Origin: a virus
Virus record (IMG/VR): IMGVR_UViG_3300021087_000047
Coordinates: 1-32,408 of that record
Length of the DNA stretch: 32,408 bases
Reading direction: 5' to 3' (one strand)
Part shown: positions 22,755 to 30,416 of the stretch, one piece after another
How the letters are laid out: every line of letters starts with the position of its first letter
How positions within the stretch are numbered: position 1 is the stretch's first letter
Position numbers and translations under genes: made by a program
Notes under the pieces: model-generated
Database searches by the model: none
The model's input: only the letters and a program-made list of their open reading frames with translations
Told to the model about the DNA's origin: nothing

Positions 22755-23149
22755 AACCCTTAACAGTAGCACAATTAAACAAACAGTTTAAATATGTCAA
22801 AGACGCTGATCAATATGGTCATAGAGAAGCCTGGTTCATTATGAAAAAGGCTCCATATACTGGAGATTGTGAAGATTATTCATTGACATTATTATACAAC
22901 TTAAAAGGCAGAAGTCTTTATAAGATGTTGATAAGCTTACTTATCAGAGAAAGCAAAATATGTCGCTGTACAATTAAAGGTAATGGTCACGCTGTTCTTA
23001 AATACAAAGGTAGATATATTGACAACATACAAAAGAAGTGGTGTCAAAAATCATATCTTGAAAAAAGAGAGTATGTATTTTCGTCTTGGTTATACATACC
23101 TTATCAAGTAATCGTTAAATTAATTATTGGTTACATCAAATCTAGATAA
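22751..23149 (+). CDS. transglutaminase-like cysteine protease/peptidase
   Basis: The 132-residue protein shows the triad layout of bacterial transglutaminase-like cysteine proteinases: TGDCEDYS with nucleophile C40, GHAVL with H80, and IDN with D91. The GDCEDY motif is the clearest sign. Members cleave or cross-link proteins; LapG, for example, releases surface adhesins. Here it might process a virion protein or act on the host envelope. Around residue 110 onward the protein is hydrophobic (YVFSSWLYIPYQVIVKLIIG), possibly a membrane-associated tail. It is translationally coupled (ATGA) to the preceding gene. Length is near the minimum for the fold. Confidence 0.72.
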   Translation: MKPLTVAQLNKQFKYVKDADQYGHREAWFIMKKAPYTGDCEDYSLTLLYNLKGRSLYKMLISLLIRESKICRCTIKGNGHAVLKYKGRYIDNIQKKWCQKSYLEKREYVFSSWLYIPYQVIVKLIIGYIKSR

Positions 23150-23165
23150 TGAAGGAGAATATATT

Positions 23166-23639
23166 ATGAATTTGAACAATATAACAATCAATCGAGCCCC
23201 CCTTGATCCTATAAACACTACTGAAATCTTTAAAGATAAGAGAGTAGTAATTTTTGGATTACCTGGAGCATTCACACCAACTTGTACAACTAAACAAGTA
23301 CCCAATTATGTTGAAGCTCTTCCACAATTCCAAGAAAAAGGCATTAATGAAATATGGTGTATTTCTGTTAATGATCAATTTGTCATGGGAAAATGGTGGC
23401 AAACTATAAAACCAGCAGGTTTGAACTTTTTACCCGATGGCAATGGTATTTTGACTAGAAGAATGGGTATGTTAGTCAAAAAAGAGAATTTAGGTTTCGG
23501 ATATAGGAGTTGGAGATATGCTGCTGTTATAAATAATGGTAATGTAGAACAACTTTTCGCAGAAGCAGGAATTGAAGATGATCATGGTGAAGATCCATAT
23601 GAAATGTCAAAACCTGAAACTGTACTTAAATATCTATGA
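23166..23639 (+). CDS. peroxiredoxin (AhpC/TSA, Prx5-like)
   Basis: The 157-residue thiol peroxidase reduces hydrogen peroxide and alkyl hydroperoxides. The peroxidatic site is GAFTPTC with C40 and the nearby KQVPNY, as in Prx5/glutaredoxin-coupled enzymes; RSWRYAAVINNG carries the conserved arginine and a second strand. A further cysteine in EIWCISVND could serve in the cycle. ATG 23166 is preceded by GAAGGAG, an excellent ribosome-binding site; the frame extends upstream into the preceding gene but is not needed. It ends with ATGA overlap to the HNH gene. In a phage this is an auxiliary metabolic gene that could limit oxidative stress during infection. Confidence 0.93.
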   Translation: MNLNNITINRAPLDPINTTEIFKDKRVVIFGLPGAFTPTCTTKQVPNYVEALPQFQEKGINEIWCISVNDQFVMGKWWQTIKPAGLNFLPDGNGILTRRMGMLVKKENLGFGYRSWRYAAVINNGNVEQLFAEAGIEDDHGEDPYEMSKPETVLKYL

Positions 23640-24025
23640 GAAACTATAAGAAAGAATACGAAAATTATCATTCCAGACCAGAACAAAAGATAAGAAGGGC
23701 TGCTCGGAATGCTGCAAGACGGCGTTTCGCTGATGCTGATCCTAATAAAGATGTTCATCATAAAGACAACAATCCAGAGAATAATGATTTGAATAATCTT
23801 TCTTTAGTCACACAACATTACAATAGAAAAGAACCTAGATTAAGAGAGAAGAAACTCAAAGACTTACAAGCTAAACTATCTCAAGCTCTTCAAAAGAATG
23901 AAGATATGGGTAGTGTAACAGGTGCACATATAGCAGGTACAGGTGATGATAACACAGTTCACACTAAACCAAAGAAAAAAAGATTAGCCAAGAGATTACA
24001 AAAGTGGCAGAAGAAAGGTAAATAG
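23636..24025 (+). CDS. HNH endonuclease-like protein
   Basis: The 129-residue protein has an HNH motif at residues 39-63: DVHHKDNNPENNDLNNLSL, then VTQHYNR. The VHHKD histidines, the central Asn and the following N/H residues fit a beta-beta-alpha metal nuclease. The basic N-terminus (RRAARNAARRR) and lysine-rich C-terminus (KPKKKRLAKRLQKWQKKGK) suggest nucleic-acid binding. I recall the same architecture in other marine T4-like phages at fixed positions, so it may be a housekeeping nuclease and not a homing element; both remain possible. It overlaps the peroxiredoxin stop (ATGA). Confidence 0.82.
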   Translation: MRNYKKEYENYHSRPEQKIRRAARNAARRRFADADPNKDVHHKDNNPENNDLNNLSLVTQHYNRKEPRLREKKLKDLQAKLSQALQKNEDMGSVTGAHIAGTGDDNTVHTKPKKKRLAKRLQKWQKKGK

Positions 24026-24028
24026 AAT

Positions 24029-24262
24029 ATGTCTAGATTATGGAATTTAATATTAGGTTTATTCATAAAACCAAAATATGAATTATGGGTAACTTATAAA
24101 CCTACTGATTGGGATGGTAAAAAGGAAACACATAAGTTTATAGTTAGGAAAAAGATTAAGATTACTCCAAAACATATTATTTTTAAGGATAATGACGAAA
24201 GAATAGTTGAGATTAAATCTCAAGAACCAATAGACTACATGATAAGGGAATTGTATGAGTAA
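24029..24262 (+). CDS. small protein, function unknown
   Basis: The 77-residue protein has a short hydrophobic N-terminus (LWNLILGLFI) followed by a small basic beta-rich domain (YELWVTYKPTDWDG, KFIVRKKIKITPKHIIF). The hydrophobic start could be a membrane anchor, or simply an amphipathic helix. It overlaps the inner-membrane spanin candidate by 8 bases, so it may belong to the lysis cassette. No family is recognised. Confidence 0.65.
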   Translation: MSRLWNLILGLFIKPKYELWVTYKPTDWDGKKETHKFIVRKKIKITPKHIIFKDNDERIVEIKSQEPIDYMIRELYE

Positions 24263-24641
24263 AGTATTAATGGGTATCATCTTTGTAATGGGAATAGGAT
24301 CCTATTTCCTTTATCAACAGTATGAAACAGTAAAGGCTGAGAACATGGCTTTAACATTTGCTGTGGAAGAACAGAAAAAAACAATAGAAGTAATCAAAGA
24401 GAACTTTGAAAGACAGGGGAAAGCCTTGAACAATCTAACAGCTAGAAATGCTGAGATTGAAGGTGAAATGACTAGATACTTAGACATATTCAAAAGACAT
24501 AATTTGAATAAGTTAGCAATAGCTAAACCAGGTCTAATTGAAAAGAGAGTAAACGATGGAACAGCGAAAATATTCATCACGATTGAAAATGACAGTAAAA
24601 TGCTTGACAATCTTGACGATGCTTCCACTACTAATAATTAG
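24255..24641 (+). CDS. inner-membrane spanin (Rz-like)
   Basis: The 128-residue protein has a type II signal-anchor (LMGIIFVMGIGSYFLY, residues 5-20) followed by a periplasmic coiled coil (about 25-85, KAENMALTFAVEEQKKTIEV and onward). This is the layout of Rz-type i-spanins, which fuse inner and outer membranes at lysis. The decisive context is the lipoprotein gene beginning within it in another frame, the classic overlapping Rz/Rz1 arrangement. The peptidoglycan step would come from the lysozyme at 2980, far away in the genome. Confidence 0.82.
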   Translation: MSKVLMGIIFVMGIGSYFLYQQYETVKAENMALTFAVEEQKKTIEVIKENFERQGKALNNLTARNAEIEGEMTRYLDIFKRHNLNKLAIAKPGLIEKRVNDGTAKIFITIENDSKMLDNLDDASTTNN

Positions 24642-25119
24642 TGGTTGTGCATCAAAACAAGTAGAAGTAATATCTAAACCTATAGAGATTGAGATCATTC
24701 AACCTACTATGCCTAGGTCTATTGATCTAAAGGATCCTAGATGGTTTGTCGTTAGTGAAGCTAAGATATCTAATCCTTGTAATAAGAATCCAGAGGGTAA
24801 AAGAGACTGTACTCTTGGTAAAGAACACCCTGATTGGCCAGATGGCTATACATATCTAGACAGATTTCTAGATGACATTAAGAAATTAAATGGTGGAGAT
24901 GTGGTCTTTGTTGCAATGACAATAGACGATTATGAACTAATGAGTTTCAATATGCAAGAACTAAGACGATATTTAAGAGAAGTTCAAGAGGTTGTCATCT
25001 ACTACAGAAATGTAACTATTAAAAACCCAGATGGATCAACAACAAAAGGTGTTGGTGCTACAAATGGTGATGATTCAAAAAGACCAACAATCGGTCTATT
25101 TCCAAGAGATAAAGATTGA
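24556..25119 (+). CDS. outer-membrane lipoprotein spanin (Rz1-like)
   Basis: The product has a signal peptide and lipobox (LLIISGC, cysteine 31 when started at ATG 24556). GAGAG precedes that ATG; an alternative ATG at 24589 would give a shorter signal peptide. It overlaps the i-spanin gene by 86 bases. The mature region of about 157 residues is much longer than lambda Rz1 and contains DPRWFVVSE and DDYELMSFNMQELRRYLREV, with EVVIYYRNV after it; I recall this combination in o-spanin candidates of vibriophages and other T4-like phages. It lacks the proline-rich sequence of lambda Rz1. Lipidation at C31 and outer-membrane sorting are inferred. Confidence 0.8.
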   Translation: MEQRKYSSRLKMTVKCLTILTMLPLLIISGCASKQVEVISKPIEIEIIQPTMPRSIDLKDPRWFVVSEAKISNPCNKNPEGKRDCTLGKEHPDWPDGYTYLDRFLDDIKKLNGGDVVFVAMTIDDYELMSFNMQELRRYLREVQEVVIYYRNVTIKNPDGSTTKGVGATNGDDSKRPTIGLFPRDKD

Positions 25120-25140
25120 TGTTCATTCTTTGAACAAACC

Positions 25141-25168
25141 TTGACAATTCAGCGAATGCTGTTATAAT
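25141..25168 (+). promoter_or_regulatory. class B promoter, copy 3
   Basis: TTGACA at 25141-25146, a 16-base spacer with CAGC-GAAT-GCTG, and TATAAT at 25163-25168. The predicted start is at about 25175. The first plausible codon is GTG 25181 of a 13-codon ORF ending in an ATGA overlap with ATG 25219, so the leader here may hold a short upstream ORF. Confidence 0.8.
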
Positions 25169-25218
25169 AGATATATAGTCGTGTTTAATGATGAACATAG
25201 CTATCAGAGATTTATTTT

Positions 25219-25353
25219 ATGAGACATATGATTAGGTGGTTAAAAATATGCGCGTTGTTGTTGAGTTTAATGTTAATATTGCACGCGGCAGAAATAACAT
25301 ATGATTTTTTATACCATTCAACACACAATATACCGATATTTGAAAATCATTAA
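25219..25353 (+). CDS. 44-residue membrane or secreted peptide
   Basis: The ORF from ATG 25219 to TAA 25353 encodes a basic N-terminus (MRHMIRWLK), a hydrophobic stretch (ICALLLSLMLILHAA, residues 10-24) and a polar tail rich in histidine and aromatic residues. It fits either a signal-anchored small membrane protein or a secreted peptide cut after LHAA. It sits downstream of class B promoter 3 and is translationally linked to a 13-codon GTG ORF at 25181. No homologue is known to me. Confidence 0.5.
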   Translation: MRHMIRWLKICALLLSLMLILHAAEITYDFLYHSTHNIPIFENH

Positions 25354-25355
25354 GA

Positions 25356-25363
25356 CATAAATA
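25356..25363 (+). promoter_or_regulatory. late promoter (CATAAATA)
   Basis: CATAAATA three bases after the preceding stop. With T4 geometry the start is at about 25369 (GTAAGC), at the foot of two hairpins, matching the arrangement at 1532 (start GTAAAC). It would transcribe the lipoprotein gene at 25463. Confidence 0.5.
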
Positions 25364-25371
25364 TAACCGTA

Positions 25372-25418
25372 AGCACAAGAATGTGCTAGTTGCACTATCG
25401 CAGATGGCGTAGTGTTTT
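25372..25418 (+). terminator. two tandem hairpins, second terminator-like
   Basis: Hairpin 1 is AGCACA-AGAA-TGTGCT (25372-25387). Hairpin 2 is CACTA-T-CGC / GCG-TAGTG around loop AGATG (25393-25414), followed by TTTTAT. It could terminate the class B promoter 3 transcript, or form a structured 5' leader for the late lipoprotein mRNA starting at about 25369. Confidence 0.55.
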
Positions 25419-25462
25419 ATATTAGATAGATTATTAATAATAACAAAAAAAAGGATAAAGTT

Positions 25463-25732
25463 ATGAAAAACTTAATAACAATAAGTTTTCTTCTTTTACT
25501 TGCATCATGCGCGTCAGTACAGTCCGTATGGGAAGGTGGAAAAGAAGTTGTAACAGGTACAGTCGATGCCGTAGTTCAAGGTACTTCAACAGTAGTCTCA
25601 GCAGTAGCTGAGGATGTAGTTGATACTGCAGCATTTGTTGCTGACACCACAGCTGGTGTTGTCAAATCAGGTGCAGAATTCGCGGACGAACAGACTGATG
25701 CGTTACAAGACGAAGAAAGCCCAAAAGAATAA
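25463..25732 (+). CDS. small Val/Ala-rich lipoprotein
   Basis: The 89-residue protein has a clear lipoprotein signal (MKNLITISFLLLLASC, lipid cysteine 16) with AAGGA about 8 bases before ATG 25463. The mature part is low-complexity amphipathic, with repeated VV-x-GT and AxxV patterns, ending in the acidic DEQTDALQDEESPKE. It resembles entericidin-like or other small envelope lipoproteins in style only. The last sense codons before the stop form C CCA AAA GAA TAA, a slippery heptamer, and the -1 frame stays open for 57 codons. It may act at the host envelope in lysis or superinfection exclusion; this is inference. Confidence 0.8.
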   Translation: MKNLITISFLLLLASCASVQSVWEGGKEVVTGTVDAVVQGTSTVVSAVAEDVVDTAAFVADTTAGVVKSGAEFADEQTDALQDEESPKE

Positions 25733-25899
25733 GCTCCTTCAGACAATTCAGAAAGAAAGAGAGCACTTTAATTCGAAGTAATTCTATTATCACAATAGAA
25801 GTCAGAAGCAGTGAGGAATTACAATCTGCTTCTGAATTCGTGAGAAACTTCTGTAATGAAACAGTTCAATGTGAAATAGTTATATTATTTAAGGACTGA
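25720..25899 (+). other. open -1 frame after slippery heptamer, possible frameshift extension
   Basis: The heptamer C CCA AAA (25720-25726) is in the correct register of the lipoprotein gene for a -1 shift. The -1 frame then reads 57 codons to TGA 25897-25899, giving a basic start (RISSFRQFRKKESTLI) and a folded-looking end (IITIEVRSSEELQSASEF, CEIVILFKD). It contains no ATG, and its only GTG is late, so it cannot easily be a separate gene; an ATA at 25729 overlapping the stop would be a very rare start. Two hairpins lie inside: TTCTATT/AATAGAA (25784-25802) and CAGAAGCAG/CTGCTTCTG (from about 25803), rather far downstream to stimulate a shift. Confidence 0.45.
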
Positions 25900-25902
25900 A
25901 CC

Positions 25903-25930
25903 TTGACAAAACAGCGAATGCTGTTATAAT
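25903..25930 (+). promoter_or_regulatory. class B promoter, copy 4
   Basis: TTGACA at 25903-25908, a 16-base spacer with CAGC-GAAT-GCTG, and TATAAT at 25925-25930. The predicted start is at about 25937, 12 bases before ATG 25949; this short leader has no Shine-Dalgarno sequence. It drives the primase and probably nrdA and nrdB. Confidence 0.8.
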
Positions 25931-25948
25931 AGATACTATAGATAAATT

Positions 25949-26965
25949 ATGTTATGGGTAGATAAAAAATATCTACGATTGATAGCGAGTAGATTCAGAA
26001 ACAGTAAATGGAAGAATGAAGATTTACTAAATCACGCTTGTCCCTATTGTGGTGATTCAGAAAAGAATAAACACAAAGCTCGAGGATATCATTTCGTATA
26101 CAAGGAAACATTCATCTACAAGTGTCACAACTGTGGAGAATCGAAATCCTTCGCTTCTTTTTTGAAAGAACAAGATAGTTCATTGTGGAAACAATATGCT
26201 GTAGAAAAGTTCTATAAGAAGAATCCCAGCTTTGACACTATTCCAGTTAAAACAGCTCCATCACCCAATTTAGGTAATAATTTACTTGAACAAGTAGGTT
26301 GTATTAGAGCTATTGATGCACAACAAGCTACAGATTATCTTAATCATAGACAAATTCCTAAGCATCATTGGGACGATTTATGGTATATTAAGAACAGTCA
26401 GAGTCTAACTTCCTTGGATACTAAATATAAAAATAGAGTATTTGGAAATGATCCGAGATTAGTAATTCCTTTCTATACAAGACAGGGAAAACTAATAGGG
26501 ATATCAGGCAGGGCACTCAATAACAATAAACTAAGATACTTAACATTAAAATTTGATGATACACATTCTCTCATCTACGGCCTTCGAACGGTTGACTACA
26601 ATAAAAGAGTTTATGTTACAGAAGGACCCATTGACAGCCTATTTTTACCCAATTCCATATCAGTTGCAGGAAGTGATTTCTCAAAATTAAATTCGATAGT
26701 ACCACCTGAACAAGCGGTGGTAGTTTTTGATAATGAGCCTAGAAATCCTGAAATTGTGAAGAAAATGAGTCAAATTATTGAAGAAGGTTATACTGTTTGT
26801 TTTTGGCCTAAAACAATTAAACAGAAAGACATCAATGATATGGTTTTAGCAGGTCTATCTTCAAATATTATTATAGACATAATAGAAAAGAGTAAATTTT
26901 CAGGGTTGAAGGCTAACATGGCCTTGAGTGATTGGAGTAAGATTAGTGGAAAGCGAAGTGATTGA
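25949..26965 (+). CDS. 61: DNA primase (T4 gp61-like, DnaG type)
   Basis: The 338-residue protein, close to T4 gp61 (342), makes RNA primers with the gp41 helicase. An N-terminal zinc-binding domain has CPYC (C31, C34) and CHNC (C59, C62). The TOPRIM core is visible as VYVTEGPIDS with E225, VVVFDNEPR with D261, and KDINDM. ATG 25949 is the first start after class B promoter 4, and the promoter geometry leaves about 12 leader bases. The gene overlaps the start of nrdA by 20 bases. Confidence 0.95.
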   Translation: MLWVDKKYLRLIASRFRNSKWKNEDLLNHACPYCGDSEKNKHKARGYHFVYKETFIYKCHNCGESKSFASFLKEQDSSLWKQYAVEKFYKKNPSFDTIPVKTAPSPNLGNNLLEQVGCIRAIDAQQATDYLNHRQIPKHHWDDLWYIKNSQSLTSLDTKYKNRVFGNDPRLVIPFYTRQGKLIGISGRALNNNKLRYLTLKFDDTHSLIYGLRTVDYNKRVYVTEGPIDSLFLPNSISVAGSDFSKLNSIVPPEQAVVVFDNEPRNPEIVKKMSQIIEEGYTVCFWPKTIKQKDINDMVLAGLSSNIIIDIIEKSKFSGLKANMALSDWSKISGKRSD

Positions 26966-29294
26966 AACAAAAGTAGTCAAAAGAGATGGTTCTATAGAAC
27001 CGATAGATTTAGAAAAAGTACATAGAATGGTAGAAGCCGCATGCAGAGATGTAGCTGGCGTATCTGAATCTTCTGTTGAAATGAATTCAGGCCTCCAATT
27101 TTATGATGGAATAACATCTACAGAAATACAGAGCATATTGATAAAGTCTGCCGCAGACTTGATATCACTAGAAAGTCCTAATTATCAATATGTAGCTGCT
27201 AGACTGTTATTATTTCAAATTCGTAAAGGTGTATTCAACACCAAGTGGAAAGATTCTAAAATATATCCCCCTTTAAAAGACATTGTAACGCGTAATATCA
27301 ATTATGCTGTCTATGATGAAAAGCTTATCACTTACTATAGTGATGAAGAATGGGAGAAATTAGATAATTATATCAAACACGATAGAGACTTTAATTTTAC
27401 ATATGCTGGGTTAAGACAAATAGTTGACAAATATCTTGTTCAAGATAGAAGTTCAGGTAAATTGTATGAATCACCACAGTATATGTATATGTTAATTGCC
27501 GCAGTCTTATTCAAAAATTATCCAGAAGAAACGAGGCTACAATATGTCAAAAAGTATTACGACGCTACTTCAACATTTAAAATCAATATCCCAACACCTA
27601 TTATGGCCGGCATTAGAACTCCTTTACGCCAGTTTGCGTCTTGTGTTCTTGTTGATTCTGATGATACTCTTGACAGTATTTTCAGTTCTGATATGGCTAT
27701 TGGCCGTTATGTTGCTCAGCGTGCGGGAATTGGCATCAATGCTGGGAGAATTCGAGGTTTGGGTTCAAAGATTCGAGGAGGAGAGGTACAACACACAGGC
27801 ATTATTCCATTCCTTAAGAAATTTGAATCGACAGTCCGTTGCTGTACTCAAAACGGCGTTCGAGGCGGTTCTGCAACAGTTCATTTCCCTATTTGGCATC
27901 AAGAAATAGAAGATATTATTGTTTTAAAGAACAATAAGGGAACAGAAGATAACAGAGTCAGAAAACTAGACTATTCTATTCAGATATCTAAACTATTCTA
28001 CGAAAGATTCTTGAGAAATGAAGATATCACACTATTCTCACCACATGAAGTGCCAGGACTATACGAAGCTTTCGGCACAGAAGCTTTTGACGAAATGTAT
28101 GAGAAATACGAAAGAGCTTATTCAGTTCCAAAGACAAAAGTAAATGCTCATACATTGTTTATGGATTTACTTAAAGAGAGAGCTGAAACAGGTCGTATCT
28201 ATATAATGAACATAGATCATTGTAATAGTCATTCATCATTCTTTGAGGATGAAGCTAAAATCAGTATGTCTAATCTATGTCAAGAGATCACACTACCCAC
28301 AACTCCTATCACATCTCCAAGAGATGAACAAGGAGAGATAGCTCTATGTATATTGTCAGCTATCAATGTTGGTACAATGTCTAATGATTTAAGAGAAATG
28401 CCTGAGCTATGTGATTTAGCTGTTAGGGCATTAGATGAAGTTATTGAATATCAGAATTATCCAGTCAAAGCAGCTGAGATATCAACAAAGAAAAGACGAA
28501 GTTTAGGGATTGGTTACATAGGATTAGCTCATTTCTTGGCTAAGAACAAAGTCAAGTATGGTGATGATGAAGCATTAAAATTAGTTCACAGGCTAACTGA
28601 ACACTTTCAATACAATCTACTCGCGACTAGTGTTCAGTTGGCTAAAGAGAAAGGGAGCTGTGATGGTTGGAGTCAAACGAAATACTTTGGTGGACAACTT
28701 CCTATTGATCATTATAAGAAAGATGTTGATGATTTAGTCAAGCCAGAATATGAGTGTGATTGGGAGAGTTTACGAGAAGAATTAGTTAAACATGGAGTGA
28801 GAAACAGTACATTAACGGCACAAATGCCGTCTGAGAGCTCCTCTGTCGTGTCTAATGAAACGAATGGTATAGAACCACCTAGAGATCACATGGCCATAAA
28901 GAAAAGTAAGAAGGGTCCACTAAAACAGATAGTTCCTGGTTATCCACACTTGAAGAACTTCTATACTCTATTATGGGACATGCCTAACAATGATGGCTAC
29001 ATTAAAATTGTCGCAGTCATGCAGAAGTTCTTTGATCAAGCCATATCGGGTAATTGGTCATACAATCCAGAAAACTATGAGAATGGAGAAGTTCCACTAT
29101 CTGAAATGGCTAAAGATATGTTGAACTCTTATAAATATGGATGGAAAACAGTATATTATCAGAACACATACGACAGTAAGAAAGAAGATGAAATTCTTTT
29201 AACAGAAGAAGTTGTTGATATTGTCACTAATGACAATTATGAAGATTTTGATGATGAAGATGATGGATGCGATTCAGGAGCTTGTGCTATATAG
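26946..29294 (+). CDS. nrdA: ribonucleoside-diphosphate reductase, large subunit (class Ia)
   Basis: The enzyme reduces ribonucleotides to deoxyribonucleotides with NrdB. GTG 26946 is chosen because GGAG lies eight bases upstream; this gives 782 residues, close to E. coli and T4 NrdA. The frame is open upstream to GTG 26928. Active-site residues are the redox pair C233 and C468, and N443-x-C445-x-E447 around the thiyl radical cysteine. The C-terminus CDSGAC (C775, C780) is the shuttle pair that takes electrons from thioredoxin or glutaredoxin. A short N-terminal ATP-cone-like region (VVKRDGSIEPIDLEKVHRMV) is present. All catalytic residues are intact. Confidence 0.97.
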   Translation: MESEVIETKVVKRDGSIEPIDLEKVHRMVEAACRDVAGVSESSVEMNSGLQFYDGITSTEIQSILIKSAADLISLESPNYQYVAARLLLFQIRKGVFNTKWKDSKIYPPLKDIVTRNINYAVYDEKLITYYSDEEWEKLDNYIKHDRDFNFTYAGLRQIVDKYLVQDRSSGKLYESPQYMYMLIAAVLFKNYPEETRLQYVKKYYDATSTFKINIPTPIMAGIRTPLRQFASCVLVDSDDTLDSIFSSDMAIGRYVAQRAGIGINAGRIRGLGSKIRGGEVQHTGIIPFLKKFESTVRCCTQNGVRGGSATVHFPIWHQEIEDIIVLKNNKGTEDNRVRKLDYSIQISKLFYERFLRNEDITLFSPHEVPGLYEAFGTEAFDEMYEKYERAYSVPKTKVNAHTLFMDLLKERAETGRIYIMNIDHCNSHSSFFEDEAKISMSNLCQEITLPTTPITSPRDEQGEIALCILSAINVGTMSNDLREMPELCDLAVRALDEVIEYQNYPVKAAEISTKKRRSLGIGYIGLAHFLAKNKVKYGDDEALKLVHRLTEHFQYNLLATSVQLAKEKGSCDGWSQTKYFGGQLPIDHYKKDVDDLVKPEYECDWESLREELVKHGVRNSTLTAQMPSESSSVVSNETNGIEPPRDHMAIKKSKKGPLKQIVPGYPHLKNFYTLLWDMPNNDGYIKIVAVMQKFFDQAISGNWSYNPENYENGEVPLSEMAKDMLNSYKYGWKTVYYQNTYDSKKEDEILLTEEVVDIVTNDNYEDFDDEDDGCDSGACAI

Positions 29295-29312
29295 AGAGAA
29301 TTTAATTAGATT

Positions 29313-30416
29313 ATGACTATATTTAACAGAAAAAAGATAAATTATTTAAAGCAGCCCATGTTCTTTGGCGAAGATTTGAATACACAACGATACGATAATT
29401 TCAAATATCCCATATTCGACAAACTAACACAAAAACAGTTAGGATTCTTCTGGCGACCAGAGGAAGTATCATTACAGAAAGACAGAAATGATTTTCAACA
29501 ATTAGATGCTGGTCAAAAACACATATTTACAGCTAATCTCAAGTATCAAACACTACTAGATAGTGTACAAGGTCGAGGTCCAGCTTTAGCTCTACTGCCG
29601 TATTGTTCTATTCCAGAACTAGAGAGTTGTGTATTGGCTTGGGATTTCATGGAAATGATACACAGTCGTAGTTATACTTACATCATGAAGAATCTCTATG
29701 CTGACCCCACAAAAGAGTTTGACACAATACTAGAAACAGAACCTATCATAGCTAGAGCTAATACAGTTACAAAACATTATGATGATTTCATAGACTATGC
29801 TAAACGAGCTAATGGTCTTAGTTCACAAGATCAGTATGCATACGAACTCAAGAAACTATTCTATAAGATGCTAATCAGTATAAATATCCTTGAAGGAATT
29901 CGATTCTATGTATCATTCGCATGTACATTTGGGTTTGGGGAGTTGAGGCTTATGGAGGGATCTGCAAAGATCATTTCTCTAATTGCTCGAGATGAGTCTC
30001 AACACCTCGCTATTACTCAACACATCATCAAAAATTATCAGAAACATGAGAAAGATAAAGTCATGTTGAAAGTGATGAAAGACTGTAAACAAGAAGTCTA
30101 CGATATGTACGCTCAAGCTGTACAAGAGGAGAAAGATTGGGCAGAGTATTTGATGAAAGATGGTTCAATGATAGGACTATCAGCCACATTACTTGGAAAC
30201 TATGTTGAATTCATAGCTAACAAACGATTACGAGGCATAGGACTTGAGCCTCTATATGATATTTCAAGTCGAACAAACCCCCTACCTTGGACTCAACATT
30301 GGCTCTCTAGTCGTGGACTTCAAAACGCTCCACAAGAGACCGAAATAGAGTCATATATAATAGGAGGGATTAAACAAGATATAACCGATGAAACATTCGA
30401 GAAATTTAAATTATGA
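29313..30416 (+). CDS. nrdB: ribonucleoside-diphosphate reductase, small subunit (class Ia)
   Basis: NrdB (367 residues) holds the diiron-tyrosyl radical cofactor for NrdA. Iron ligands and radical tyrosine are seen in E114-x2-H117-S-R-S-Y121, with D83 in LLDSVQGRG, the glutamate of ILEGIRFYVSF, and E-x2-H in RDESQHLAI. The C-terminus of T4-like NrdB binds NrdA; here it ends ITDETFEKFKL. It lies 18 bases after nrdA. Its stop overlaps the ATG of a tiny membrane gene (ATGA). There is no sign of an intron or inserted homing gene, which are frequent in phage nrd genes. Confidence 0.97.
   Translation: MTIFNRKKINYLKQPMFFGEDLNTQRYDNFKYPIFDKLTQKQLGFFWRPEEVSLQKDRNDFQQLDAGQKHIFTANLKYQTLLDSVQGRGPALALLPYCSIPELESCVLAWDFMEMIHSRSYTYIMKNLYADPTKEFDTILETEPIIARANTVTKHYDDFIDYAKRANGLSSQDQYAYELKKLFYKMLISINILEGIRFYVSFACTFGFGELRLMEGSAKIISLIARDESQHLAITQHIIKNYQKHEKDKVMLKVMKDCKQEVYDMYAQAVQEEKDWAEYLMKDGSMIGLSATLLGNYVEFIANKRLRGIGLEPLYDISSRTNPLPWTQHWLSSRGLQNAPQETEIESYIIGGIKQDITDETFEKFKL

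Noticed and set aside
27496-27909. 137-codon hydrophobic ORF in another plus-strand frame within nrdA
   Set aside because: It lies wholly inside the well-supported NrdA reading frame and has no ribosome-binding site; its hydrophobic run is a by-product of frame-shifted coding sequence.
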